Shown: one piece after another, positions 7,872 through 16,685 of the stretch
How the letters are laid out: each line of letters begins with the position of its first letter
Numbering within the stretch: position 1 is the stretch's first letter
Source of the DNA: Pedobacter quisquiliarum
Lineage (GTDB): Bacteria > Bacteroidota > Bacteroidia > Sphingobacteriales > Sphingobacteriaceae
Length of the DNA: 64,000 nucleotides
Assembly (NCBI RefSeq): GCF_014642175.1
Contig: NZ_BMIL01000005.1
Span: forward strand, 1 to 64,000
Direction of reading: 5' to 3'
Notes under the pieces: model-generated
The model's database searches: none
Told to the model about the DNA's origin: nothing
The model's input: the letters and a program-made list of their open reading frames with translations, nothing else
Program-made: the position numbers and the translations under genes

Positions 7872-10235
7872 ATGCAACTTTCAACGATAAAAATCTATTT
7901 CCCTATCCCATTTCTACTGCTGATCTTTCTTGGTTTCTCTGTGCATGCGCAGCAACTGCACAGCTTTAATGGCCAGGTAAAAAGTGCCGATGGTACCCCG
8001 GTGTATGGTGCAGGAATAGAGATCCGCTCTACCGGAAAGACAAGTCTTACGGATAAAGAAGGCAAGTTCCGGTTAATGTTAGCATCCGGAACATACACGC
8101 TTCGGATTACGCATATCGGGTTTACAGCGCTGGATCGGAAGATTACCGTTCCTGCGGAGGGCAATACAGAACTTCAGTTCATCCTGAAAGACTCGGAGCA
8201 GGATCTTTCAGAAGTCTCCGTGATTGGCCGCACGGTTGCGCAGGAAACGAACCGTCAGGCTTTCAATGTATCGGCCATTGATGCGAAGAAGCTTTATAAT
8301 ACCACATTGGATATTTCCGGTGCGCTGGACCGCGTGGCGGGTATTCGTGTGCGGGAATCTGGTGGTGTAGGTTCAAACTTCAACCTGTCGCTGAATGGCT
8401 TTTCAGGTAATCATGTGAAGTACTTCATCGATGGTATCCCAATGGATAATTTCGGATCTTCTTTCCAGATCAACAACATCCCCATCAATATTGCCGAGCG
8501 TGTGGAGGTCTACAAAGGTGTAGTACCCATGTGGCTGGGTTCTGATGCACTGGGTGGCGCCGTAAATATTGTTACGGGCGACAAGTACCGCAACTATTTT
8601 GATGCTTCTTATTCTTTCGGATCTTTCAATACGCATCGTACGGTGATTAACGCTGCTGCAACAACAGCAAAGGGGTTTACGGTACAACTGAATGCCTTTC
8701 AGAACTATTCTGACAATGATTACAGCGTGACCGTGGAAGCTTCGGATATAAACACTGGTGCCTATGCGCCGAAAGCGGCACTAAGACGTTTTCACGACAA
8801 CTACCATAATGAAACCTTGATTGCCAACGTAGGTGTGGTGGACAAAAGTTACGCAGACAAGTTGTTGATCGGAATCACCCTGGGAAAAAACTACAAGGAA
8901 ATTCAGACTGGTGCCCGTATGGTCTCTGTTTTTGGCGGCTGGCACCGCAGGGGCAACATCGTCATGCCAAGCTTGAAATACAAGAAGACGAACCTGATCA
9001 AGGGATTGGACTTAACGGTAAATGCCAACTACAACCTTGGTGAAGAGCAGAATATCGACACCATGAACGTTCGTTACGACTGGTACGGGAACAGTAAGCC
9101 ACAAGGTAACAACGGGGAGCGTTCCAGAAGCCTGTACAAATACAAAAACAACAACGGCCTGGCGACAGCAACGCTGAATTACAAGATTGACGAACGGCAG
9201 TCGCTTGCACTCAGTGAAGTGTTCAGCACCTTTAATCGTAAGGGCAGCGATGAATTGAATCCACAGAACAACGAATACGAACGACCAAAGAAGACGAACA
9301 AGAATGTGCTTGGCTTTGGTTACAACTTCGATATCAAAGATAAGTGGAGTGCTACAGTGTTCGGTAAATACATCTATCAAGGCAATGTTGATGGCAGCGG
9401 CGCAAGCAATCAGGCCAATCAGAACAGGTTCGGCTATGGCGCTGCTGCGACTTACTTCATCAGCCAGAATTTACAATTAAAGACATCTTACGAACTGACT
9501 AACCGCATGCCTGAAGCCCAGGAAATCTTTGGTGACGTTGAAAATCAGGAGGGGAATGCCAACCTGAAACCTGAACAAAGTAACAATGTAAACCTGGGTA
9601 TCACTTATGGGTTTCCATTGGACAAAGACAACACCATTTTACTTACCGCCAACGGGATCTACAGGCATGCGGATAATTTTATATACAACAGGCTGAATAA
9701 CAATCAGTCGAAACTCGTGGCTGATAACCGGGATGGTGTAAGCACCTGGGGTGGGGATGCAGAGATCCGCTATTCGCACAAAAACTGGTTTACGGCCGGT
9801 ACTACGGTGACCTATCAATTCCTTCGCAATCTACAGCAGTTTGAACCTGGATCCACAGGTGCCAGTCCGCTCTATTTAGATCAGATGCCAAACATCCCAT
9901 ACCTCTTCGGCAATGCTGATGTATCCGCCTCGGTAAAGGATTTTGGTAAGAAAGGCAACAACCTCACTGTTGGTTACAATTTGCTGTATGTGCATGCTTT
10001 CTGGCTGTACTGGCCAAGCCTGGGTGGTCGTGGTGCAGGCGATGAGAAGAAGGTCATTCCGCGACAGCTTTCACACGATGTGAATGTGGTTTACAGCATG
10101 GGCCGGGGCCGGTACAACATCGGGCTGGAAGCGAAGAACCTCGGCAATGCCGACTTGTTCGACAACTTCAGTCTGCAGAAGCCCGGGCGTTCCTTTTACC
10201 TGAACATCCGCTATTTCCTTAACGCAGGGCGATAA
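7872..10235 (+). CDS. TonB-dependent receptor, probable siderophore importer
   Basis: A 787-residue outer-membrane receptor. The signal peptide ends near SVHAQQ. A carboxypeptidase-regulatory-like domain follows (about 30-110), then a plug with ALDRVAGIRVRES and the VEVYKGVVPMWLGSDALGGAVNIVT motif, and a 22-strand barrel ending in the aromatic FYLNIRYF. The short single CarboxypepD domain and about 790-residue length fit siderophore receptors rather than SusC. The neighbours (AraC regulator, DUF4374 lipoprotein, PepSY protein) are a recurrent iron-uptake set in Bacteroidota. The actual substrate cannot be read from the sequence. Confidence 0.88.
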   Translation: MQLSTIKIYFPIPFLLLIFLGFSVHAQQLHSFNGQVKSADGTPVYGAGIEIRSTGKTSLTDKEGKFRLMLASGTYTLRITHIGFTALDRKITVPAEGNTELQFILKDSEQDLSEVSVIGRTVAQETNRQAFNVSAIDAKKLYNTTLDISGALDRVAGIRVRESGGVGSNFNLSLNGFSGNHVKYFIDGIPMDNFGSSFQINNIPINIAERVEVYKGVVPMWLGSDALGGAVNIVTGDKYRNYFDASYSFGSFNTHRTVINAAATTAKGFTVQLNAFQNYSDNDYSVTVEASDINTGAYAPKAALRRFHDNYHNETLIANVGVVDKSYADKLLIGITLGKNYKEIQTGARMVSVFGGWHRRGNIVMPSLKYKKTNLIKGLDLTVNANYNLGEEQNIDTMNVRYDWYGNSKPQGNNGERSRSLYKYKNNNGLATATLNYKIDERQSLALSEVFSTFNRKGSDELNPQNNEYERPKKTNKNVLGFGYNFDIKDKWSATVFGKYIYQGNVDGSGASNQANQNRFGYGAAATYFISQNLQLKTSYELTNRMPEAQEIFGDVENQEGNANLKPEQSNNVNLGITYGFPLDKDNTILLTANGIYRHADNFIYNRLNNNQSKLVADNRDGVSTWGGDAEIRYSHKNWFTAGTTVTYQFLRNLQQFEPGSTGASPLYLDQMPNIPYLFGNADVSASVKDFGKKGNNLTVGYNLLYVHAFWLYWPSLGGRGAGDEKKVIPRQLSHDVNVVYSMGRGRYNIGLEAKNLGNADLFDNFSLQKPGRSFYLNIRYFLNAGR

Positions 10236-10308
10236 ACAGGCTATCGCGAACAATAATGCAAATCAATCCATAACATATAAACCAACGCCTCATAAAACAA
10301 TTATCATC

Positions 10309-11550
10309 ATGAAAACCAATTTTACCAAAGCATTTATTGCACTCAGCTTTGCTGCTGTACTCAGCGCATGTACTAAAAACGAATCTAATGTTACACCTGT
10401 GGATCCGGTTTCACCGGGTGCGAATGGCAACTTTGTACTGGCCGTTACACCCGCAGCTTCTACAGGGGTGGCAGACTACCTGATCACGACGAACAGCCTG
10501 GACGAGGGTGTAGAGACGATTAAAAAGAATGGGGTGGAACAGGACGGGACCTACCGCTACTATGTGACGCATAACAACAAGTTCTTCAGTATGCTATATG
10601 GACAGGACAACCCAGGTGCGGTTACGACCTACGATGTTAAAGACGGCAAGCTGAACAAGCTTTCTAATTTTCAGACCGAAACTGTTCAGGCTTTTGCGCC
10701 CGTTAATGACGATCTGCTATTGTTGAAAATACCAAGGGACATTACAGCACCATTAGCCAACTGGTACCGTGTGAATACAAATTCGCTGCTGATTAGTGGT
10801 GAAGGTACGATCGATGTGCACGCACCATCCAACAATGGCGAGACGGCCTTCTTCAGCTGGATTAAACAGGTAGGTACCAAGGTGTATGCCCCATATTTCT
10901 CCATCAAGGCTTGCTGTAATGATGGATTTGGAACGGACTACCCAGATAATGCATGGATCGCTGTGTATTCGTATCCTGAAATGAAGCTGGAGAAAGTCAT
11001 CAAGGACGATCGTACCAGCTTTATCGGCAGATACTTCACAGACGGACTTGCGGTTGTCGAAAACGGCGATGTTTACGCATTCTCTTCAAGTGTGGCAACC
11101 AAGGGCGGTGCGCTTACCTCTACTAAACCATCGGCAATTACCCGCATCAAGGCAGGTACTACAGAATTCGACAGAAGCTACCTGATGGACGTTGAAGCGG
11201 CATCAAACGGCTTTGTGGTAACCAACTGGTTGTATATCGGTGGAAATAACTTCGTGGTAAATGCAGATGCGAAGGCGGAAAAAGGCGCTTTCAATACCGG
11301 CAAAAGGCTGGGTATTGTGAACGTGGTTGATAAAACTTTTAAGATGGTTACAGGACTGCCCGAAGTTTCCCAAATCCAGGCGGTAACATCAAATAACTAC
11401 AGCCCTAAAGATGGTAAAACCGCATACTTCGGTGTAACTCTTAAAGATGGGTCAAGCTACGTGTATAAGATTGACGCATCAAATGCGACAGCAACCCGCG
11501 GCTTAAAAGTAGAAGGTGGCGTGATCACAGCAATTCAACATTTAAAATAA
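10309..11550 (+). CDS. DUF4374-like lipoprotein, beta-propeller
   Basis: A 413-residue lipoprotein with the lipobox ending at C21 (AVLSAC). The repeated strand pattern (FVLAVTP, TTYDVKDGKLNKL, IAVYSYPEM, YVYKIDAS) suggests a propeller-like fold and fits DUF4374, a Bacteroidota family usually encoded beside siderophore TonB receptors. It lies 73 bp after the receptor gene and 8 bp before the PepSY gene. A role in capturing the ferric ligand at the surface or in the periplasm is inferred from context only. Confidence 0.7.
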   Translation: MKTNFTKAFIALSFAAVLSACTKNESNVTPVDPVSPGANGNFVLAVTPAASTGVADYLITTNSLDEGVETIKKNGVEQDGTYRYYVTHNNKFFSMLYGQDNPGAVTTYDVKDGKLNKLSNFQTETVQAFAPVNDDLLLLKIPRDITAPLANWYRVNTNSLLISGEGTIDVHAPSNNGETAFFSWIKQVGTKVYAPYFSIKACCNDGFGTDYPDNAWIAVYSYPEMKLEKVIKDDRTSFIGRYFTDGLAVVENGDVYAFSSSVATKGGALTSTKPSAITRIKAGTTEFDRSYLMDVEAASNGFVVTNWLYIGGNNFVVNADAKAEKGAFNTGKRLGIVNVVDKTFKMVTGLPEVSQIQAVTSNNYSPKDGKTAYFGVTLKDGSSYVYKIDASNATATRGLKVEGGVITAIQHLK

Positions 11551-11558
11551 CATTAATC

Positions 11559-12866
11559 ATGACAATGATGGCAGGCGCAAAACAAACCCCTGGAAAGAAG
11601 TCGGCTAAAGATTCACGCTTTACCCGCATTAACAAATGGCTGCATTTATGGCTTGGGCTTGCCTCTGGCATCATTGTCTTAATTGTATGCCTTACTGGTT
11701 GCATCTGGGTTTTCAATGAAGAAATTACCGGACTGCTGGAGCCGGAGACGAAGATTGAAAGGCAGGACAAACCCGTCCTTAAGCCTTCACAGTTACAACA
11801 CATTGCCGCAGGCTTGTATCCCGATAAGGTGATCGGTTATGCGCAATACCAGCAAGGAAGAACCATAAACCTGGTGTTGCGGAATCCGGAGGAAACCGGC
11901 AGGCGGGGTGGTGGCATAACCTTGAAGCTAAACCCCTATACCGGTGAGCTACTGAAGAAGGAAGTACGCCAAAAAGGGGAAACGGACTTCTTCCGCTTTA
12001 TCCTGAATGGCCACCGCTTTTTGTGGCTACCCTTTGAAATAGGTCGGCCGGTAGTGAACTACGGGACCCTGGTTTTCGTGGTGCTGCTGATTACAGGCAT
12101 GATCTGGTGGTACCCGAAAAAGTGGAGCAAATCGACAGTAGATAAAAGCTTTAAGATAAAATGGGGTGCTTCTTTCAAGCGTGTAAACCTTGATCTGCAT
12201 AATGTACTCGGGTTCTACTCGCTGCTATTCCTCCTGGCCATTGCCTTATCGGGCATGGTGTATGGCATTCAGTGGTACAGCGAAGGGGTGTACTGGGTAA
12301 CTTCCGGTGGGGAGAAATTACCGGAGTACAACAGGCGGATGCAGTCGGACAGCCTTGCGCTGAACAAGTTTTACACTGCCGAACAAGCCATGGACCTGGC
12401 CTGGAACAAGGTCATCAACAACCACCCGAAGTCCGAAGGGTTCTACTATGTATATCCGGATCTATCTAAGGCCACATCGGCGATTGACATCACGGTATAT
12501 CCAACTGCAGGGCAGTTTTACAACAGTCAGGGATACACTTTTGACCGGCACACCCTGGCACCATTAAAGCGCGAAGATGTGTACTCGAAAAGTTATGCGT
12601 CTTCAGACTTTGGCGGCAAACTTCGGAAGATGAACTACGATATCCACGTGGGTAGCATTTTAGGCTTTCCAGGGAAAGTACTGGCCTTCCTTGCGACCTT
12701 AATCGGGGGAACCCTACCGGTAACCGGTTTTCTGATCTGGTACGGCCGGAAGTTTAAGAAGAAGAAAGTGGCCAAGCTGGCTGCGCCTTCGGAAGTGCCT
12801 GATGTAAAGGTTAAACCGAGGGTATTGCGCAGCAAGCAGGAAGCCGAGTCTATTCATCAGTTTTAA
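11559..12866 (+). CDS. PepSY-domain membrane protein, probable iron-siderophore reductase
   Basis: A 435-residue inner-membrane protein with four membrane segments. The first, HLWLGLASGIIVLIVCLTG (about 29-50), carries the characteristic HxWLG start, others are near 165-185, 215-240 and 375-400, and a periplasmic PepSY region lies between the first pair. Conserved membrane histidines (HLW, HNVLGFYS, HVGSILGFP) could hold heme. Members near siderophore receptors are thought to reduce imported ferric complexes. It is the last gene of the AraC-linked operon, and its final 17 bp overlap the convergent esterase gene. Confidence 0.8.
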   Translation: MTMMAGAKQTPGKKSAKDSRFTRINKWLHLWLGLASGIIVLIVCLTGCIWVFNEEITGLLEPETKIERQDKPVLKPSQLQHIAAGLYPDKVIGYAQYQQGRTINLVLRNPEETGRRGGGITLKLNPYTGELLKKEVRQKGETDFFRFILNGHRFLWLPFEIGRPVVNYGTLVFVVLLITGMIWWYPKKWSKSTVDKSFKIKWGASFKRVNLDLHNVLGFYSLLFLLAIALSGMVYGIQWYSEGVYWVTSGGEKLPEYNRRMQSDSLALNKFYTAEQAMDLAWNKVINNHPKSEGFYYVYPDLSKATSAIDITVYPTAGQFYNSQGYTFDRHTLAPLKREDVYSKSYASSDFGGKLRKMNYDIHVGSILGFPGKVLAFLATLIGGTLPVTGFLIWYGRKFKKKKVAKLAAPSEVPDVKVKPRVLRSKQEAESIHQF

Positions 12867-14802
12867 AGGGCGAAGCTGGTAATCCCTCCTGATTGTACAA
12901 ATTGGCGAAATCGGGGTTATCTGCCCATGCATAACGCACATATCGTGGCTGTTGAATTTGCTTGCTGGATACCACAACTTCGTTGCCTTCAATCGCTGCG
13001 GTTCCCCAGACGAACTTCTTATCAGCACCAGCGATGGCGAAATGCTTCAGTGTCTTATCGCCTTTGGCGACTAAGCCCGAGCCTGTAGTGCTGAAGCGGA
13101 TTCTGATTTGGTCACCTTCAACTATTGCAGACTCGAACATGGGTCCGTAGGCGACAACTTTGGCATCGCCGTAGGCGACCTTCTGTGCAGCAAGGGCCAT
13201 CCTTTTGCCGATGGTTTGTTTATCCAGCGGGTGGATATCGTTCCACTCACCGGCGTCAATGCCAACGGCCATGCCGGTATTCGGTACAGCGAGTGTTCTC
13301 CGCTGACCTTCCCTTAACACCGCCCATTTGCTCTCGGCAGGGGCGTAGTCGACCTCCATGAAGTTGGGTAGTTGCGCATAGATGAAAGGCAGGTTCGGCT
13401 GCGCCCATTTGCTTCGCCAGTCTGCAATCAGTGCTTTCAGCAGGGTTTCATATTCTTCAGGTTTGTGTGAGTTGGTCTCGCCCTGGTACCAAAGCACGCC
13501 CTTGATGGCATAAGGGAGTACGGGTGCGACCATCGACTTGTACAAGCCTGTAGGTTCATCCTGCGCAGAGAAGTTTGGTGTTGAAGGGATATCCTTTGAG
13601 AAGGTAAAAACCTGTCCCACTTTATACTGCCAGTCGCCGCGAAGGTCTATGGTCTGCCCATCTACCAACAGGTTGTACGATTTATCCGGCACGAAGCCAC
13701 CTTTGTCTGTAGTATTGGTTAAGCGGATTACAATGGTGTTCTTGCCAGCTTTGAGCAGTCCTGCCGGGATTTCGTACCTTCTGGGTGGATACTTATAAGT
13801 CACATTACCGACCTGCTTACCATTTACGTAGGTTTCATCTGCATCAACCATGGCGCCGAACATCAGCTTTCCGGCTTTGCCGTTCACGCTTTCCGGTAAG
13901 GTAATCTCCTTTCTGAACCAAACGACACCTTTCAAGCCCCGGATGCCTTGGTCTTCCCAGTAGCCGGGCAGCCAGAATGCATGCCAGTTTTCCGGCACAT
14001 ACGTGGGATCGTACCAGGTCTTTGCACCTTTCAGGCCGGCATCGTCAGGTGTGAACTGTGCCGCAACTGCCTTGTTTTTAACGGCGGTTTGCTGCACCAG
14101 GTTCTTCACGAATAGGCTGTCTTTTAGCTGTTCAACGCGGCTCGCATATTGGGGAATTTGTTTTAAACCTTCTTCACTGGTCCAGGCCTGGATGGGCGTG
14201 CCTCCAACGCTGGAGTTGATGATGCCGATTGGCACTTTGTATTTATTGTAAATGTCTTTGGCAAAGAAGTACGACACTGCGCCGAAGCTCAGAATGTGCT
14301 CCGGTACGGCTGGCGTCCATTTCCCTGGCGGAAGATCTTCACGAACCTTGCTTACATCAGCGATGGTGGGGATAAAGAAATTCCGTATCTCCGGGTAATT
14401 TACCGTGGCAACTTCATTCGCAAACTTTTCCTTCACCCGTTCCATTGGTAGTGCCATGTTCGACTGCCCTGAGCAAAACCACACATCGCCGATCAGGATG
14501 TCTTTCAGTTGAATGCTGTTGCTGGCGCGGATGTTCATGGTGTAAGGGCCGCCAGCTTTCAAGGGTTTCATCATGATGTGCCATTTGCCCTCGCCGGAAG
14601 CGGTGGTGTTGTATGTTTTTCCATTGAAGGTTAGGCTGATCTTTTCGGCCGGTGCCGCCCAACCCCAGATTTTCAAAGGCGCGTTCCGCTGCAGTACCAT
14701 GCCGTCACTTACAAGTTGCGGCAGACGAACTTGTGCAGGCAATTCTGTGAAAGAGAAGATGGCCAGTAGCGCCACCAAAAAGGTTTTAGATCTTGATTTC
14801 AT
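12850..14802 (-). CDS. SASA-family (sialate O-acetylesterase-like) esterase, probable acetylxylan role
   Basis: A 650-residue secreted esterase with a signal peptide ending near ELPAQ. The SGNH-type hydrolase blocks FCSGQSNM (about 105-112, nucleophile Ser) and GVLWYQGETN are clear. A jelly-roll insert with WFRKEITLP lies between the two halves. The start was taken at MKSRSKTF because 14 upstream codons precede the signal peptide. Family members remove acetyl groups from sialic acid or from xylan and other plant glycans. Lying behind susC/susD in a xylan locus, an acetylxylan role is the likeliest. An intrinsic terminator separates it from susD, so it may depend on read-through. Confidence 0.78.
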   Translation of the reverse strand: MKSRSKTFLVALLAIFSFTELPAQVRLPQLVSDGMVLQRNAPLKIWGWAAPAEKISLTFNGKTYNTTASGEGKWHIMMKPLKAGGPYTMNIRASNSIQLKDILIGDVWFCSGQSNMALPMERVKEKFANEVATVNYPEIRNFFIPTIADVSKVREDLPPGKWTPAVPEHILSFGAVSYFFAKDIYNKYKVPIGIINSSVGGTPIQAWTSEEGLKQIPQYASRVEQLKDSLFVKNLVQQTAVKNKAVAAQFTPDDAGLKGAKTWYDPTYVPENWHAFWLPGYWEDQGIRGLKGVVWFRKEITLPESVNGKAGKLMFGAMVDADETYVNGKQVGNVTYKYPPRRYEIPAGLLKAGKNTIVIRLTNTTDKGGFVPDKSYNLLVDGQTIDLRGDWQYKVGQVFTFSKDIPSTPNFSAQDEPTGLYKSMVAPVLPYAIKGVLWYQGETNSHKPEEYETLLKALIADWRSKWAQPNLPFIYAQLPNFMEVDYAPAESKWAVLREGQRRTLAVPNTGMAVGIDAGEWNDIHPLDKQTIGKRMALAAQKVAYGDAKVVAYGPMFESAIVEGDQIRIRFSTTGSGLVAKGDKTLKHFAIAGADKKFVWGTAAIEGNEVVVSSKQIQQPRYVRYAWADNPDFANLYNQEGLPASPFKTDE

Positions 14803-14825
14803 ATGGAAACAATAGGTGTTAAATC

Positions 14826-14860
14826 TAAAAAACAGACCTGGCATAACCAGATCTGTTTTA
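14826..14860 (-). terminator. Terminator-like hairpin between susD and the esterase gene
   Basis: Read on the minus strand, AACAGATCTGG and CCAGGTCTGTT pair around a TTATG loop and are followed by a run of T. This is the form of an intrinsic terminator. It lies in the 79-bp gap inside an otherwise continuous minus-strand operon and may lower esterase expression relative to susC and susD. Confidence 0.65.
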
Positions 14861-14881
14861 ATGAAAGCGCATAGTATAAGG

Positions 14882-16660
14882 TTAGAATCCTGGGTTCTGA
14901 GGGAATGGAGGGCCCTGCGTTACCAATTGAATTTGTGTTTGTGGTATTGGTCTTAGGATCATATGTTCCTGAATGTTCGGACCAGCTTCTGCATTGTATT
15001 GCTTAACGCGACGAATCAAAGACTGCGTGCGGGCAAGATCCCACCACCTTAACGATTCTCCATAAAGCTCACGGGTACGTTCATCAAGGATGAAATCGAT
15101 GGTGATCTGTCCTGGCGTAACCTGCATGTTTGCAACTGCATTTGCCGGCATGTTGTTCGGGCGGTATGCTGCACGGGTGCGTAACACATTGATCATCTCG
15201 GCAGCCGTATTCAGGTCGCCCATCTTGAATGCTGCTTCAGCAGCAATGAGGTAAACTTCAGAGAAGCGGAACAATACTGCTGGGCGCGATGAAGGATCGT
15301 TCACAGCAGGGCGGTTCGGATCATCAAACTTCTTTACTGCAGGGAAGAAGGTGTTGGTGCTCGCATTTGCATTTACACCACTCGCGGTAGCGGCTACGCT
15401 TGGTGGAAGAAAAACAACACCCTTGAAAGCGGCCCGTTTCGTTACACCTGGGTCGTATGGTGGCATCCAGATCGCTGTATCTACGCCCACGGTTAATGCA
15501 CCACGAGGGGTAGTTACATTTGCCGTATTTGCAATCCAGGTGGTCTGGAAAGTATTCCAGTAGCGGAAATCGTTTGTTTTATCGCTGAACGCCACATTGT
15601 TCACGTAATCATAGTTCGGACGTACACGGAAGAAGGGACGGCCATTTGGAATGTCCCTGGTCATTACGCTCGCACCAGAGTTGGTCGGGTAGTTCGCGGT
15701 AACTGTCGGATAGTTGGGTCTGAAGAAATAAGCCCATCCATTTGCTTTACCACCGGAGTTTCCTGGTACAAAATCTCCGTACTTAGGATCCGTACTGCGT
15801 TCAATGGCGAACAAACTCTCCATGTTGGTTGCGTCATTCGCTGGATTATAGGCGTCAGCGTAGTTCTGATACAGGCCTTTTCCGTAGGTCGCTCTTTCGT
15901 TGATTAACTTTTGCGCAGTAGCAAGTGAATTACTGAAGTCGTCTGTTTGTGCTGCTTTAGACCAGCCGCGGCTTAGGTATGTTTTCGATAAAAGGTAAAG
16001 TGCACTGGCTTTTGTCGCTGCATGGCCACCAAATGGAGAGGCATTTTCACCAGGTTTGGTTTGCAACTCTGTGGACGCTTCCGTCAGATCTTTGATGATC
16101 TGTGCATACACATCAGCAATCGGTGCGCGGGAATCGGAGCGGGTTGCCGTATTGATGAAGGTGGTGTGCAATGGTACATCACCGAAGGTTTGCACCAGGT
16201 GGTAGTAGTAGAACGCACGAAGGAACTTGGCCTGCGCCAGGTAAGCGGTCCGAATACGCTCATCGGCAAAAGCTGCCGGTCCAAATTCCAATACACCGTT
16301 CAGCGTGTTGATGTCTTGGTAAGCAATTGCAAACACCCCGTAAAGTGGATTGTAAACCTCTGAAATGTTGTTTGTGTAGTTCTTGTACGTTGCGAAGTTG
16401 CTGCCACTCGAAGAAGCACCACCACCGGCAAGCGTTTCGTCTACCCCTAAATTGGTGTAGTACATGAATCCTTCAGTTCCCCAAAGGTTACGCAGATCTG
16501 AGTAAACGCCGGCAAGACCACCCACTACACCACCTTGTGAAGCAAGTACATTTGGCGTGATGTTCGACTTAGGCTCCTGATCCAGGATCTTTTTACACCC
16601 TGTGGCAGCTATTGCGCCAAGAGCGGTAAATATGATTGCTATTTTTTTATATGATTTCAT
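14882..16660 (-). CDS. SusD/RagB-family outer-membrane lipoprotein (xylan locus)
   Basis: A 592-residue surface glycan-binding lipoprotein. The lipobox ends at C22 (AATGC), followed by KKILDQEP, the usual SusD opening. The N-terminal TPR-like helices contain FLRAFYYYHLVQTFGDVPL and the C-terminus contains LDERTRELYGESLRWWDLART, both hallmarks of the family. It lies 25 bp downstream of its susC partner, and together they form the lid and barrel of the import complex. Substrate inferred from the neighbouring xylanases and alpha-glucuronidases. Confidence 0.93.
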   Translation of the reverse strand: MKSYKKIAIIFTALGAIAATGCKKILDQEPKSNITPNVLASQGGVVGGLAGVYSDLRNLWGTEGFMYYTNLGVDETLAGGGASSSGSNFATYKNYTNNISEVYNPLYGVFAIAYQDINTLNGVLEFGPAAFADERIRTAYLAQAKFLRAFYYYHLVQTFGDVPLHTTFINTATRSDSRAPIADVYAQIIKDLTEASTELQTKPGENASPFGGHAATKASALYLLSKTYLSRGWSKAAQTDDFSNSLATAQKLINERATYGKGLYQNYADAYNPANDATNMESLFAIERSTDPKYGDFVPGNSGGKANGWAYFFRPNYPTVTANYPTNSGASVMTRDIPNGRPFFRVRPNYDYVNNVAFSDKTNDFRYWNTFQTTWIANTANVTTPRGALTVGVDTAIWMPPYDPGVTKRAAFKGVVFLPPSVAATASGVNANASTNTFFPAVKKFDDPNRPAVNDPSSRPAVLFRFSEVYLIAAEAAFKMGDLNTAAEMINVLRTRAAYRPNNMPANAVANMQVTPGQITIDFILDERTRELYGESLRWWDLARTQSLIRRVKQYNAEAGPNIQEHMILRPIPQTQIQLVTQGPPFPQNPGF

Positions 16661-16685
16661 GTCTGATTGTATTTAACCTATGTAA

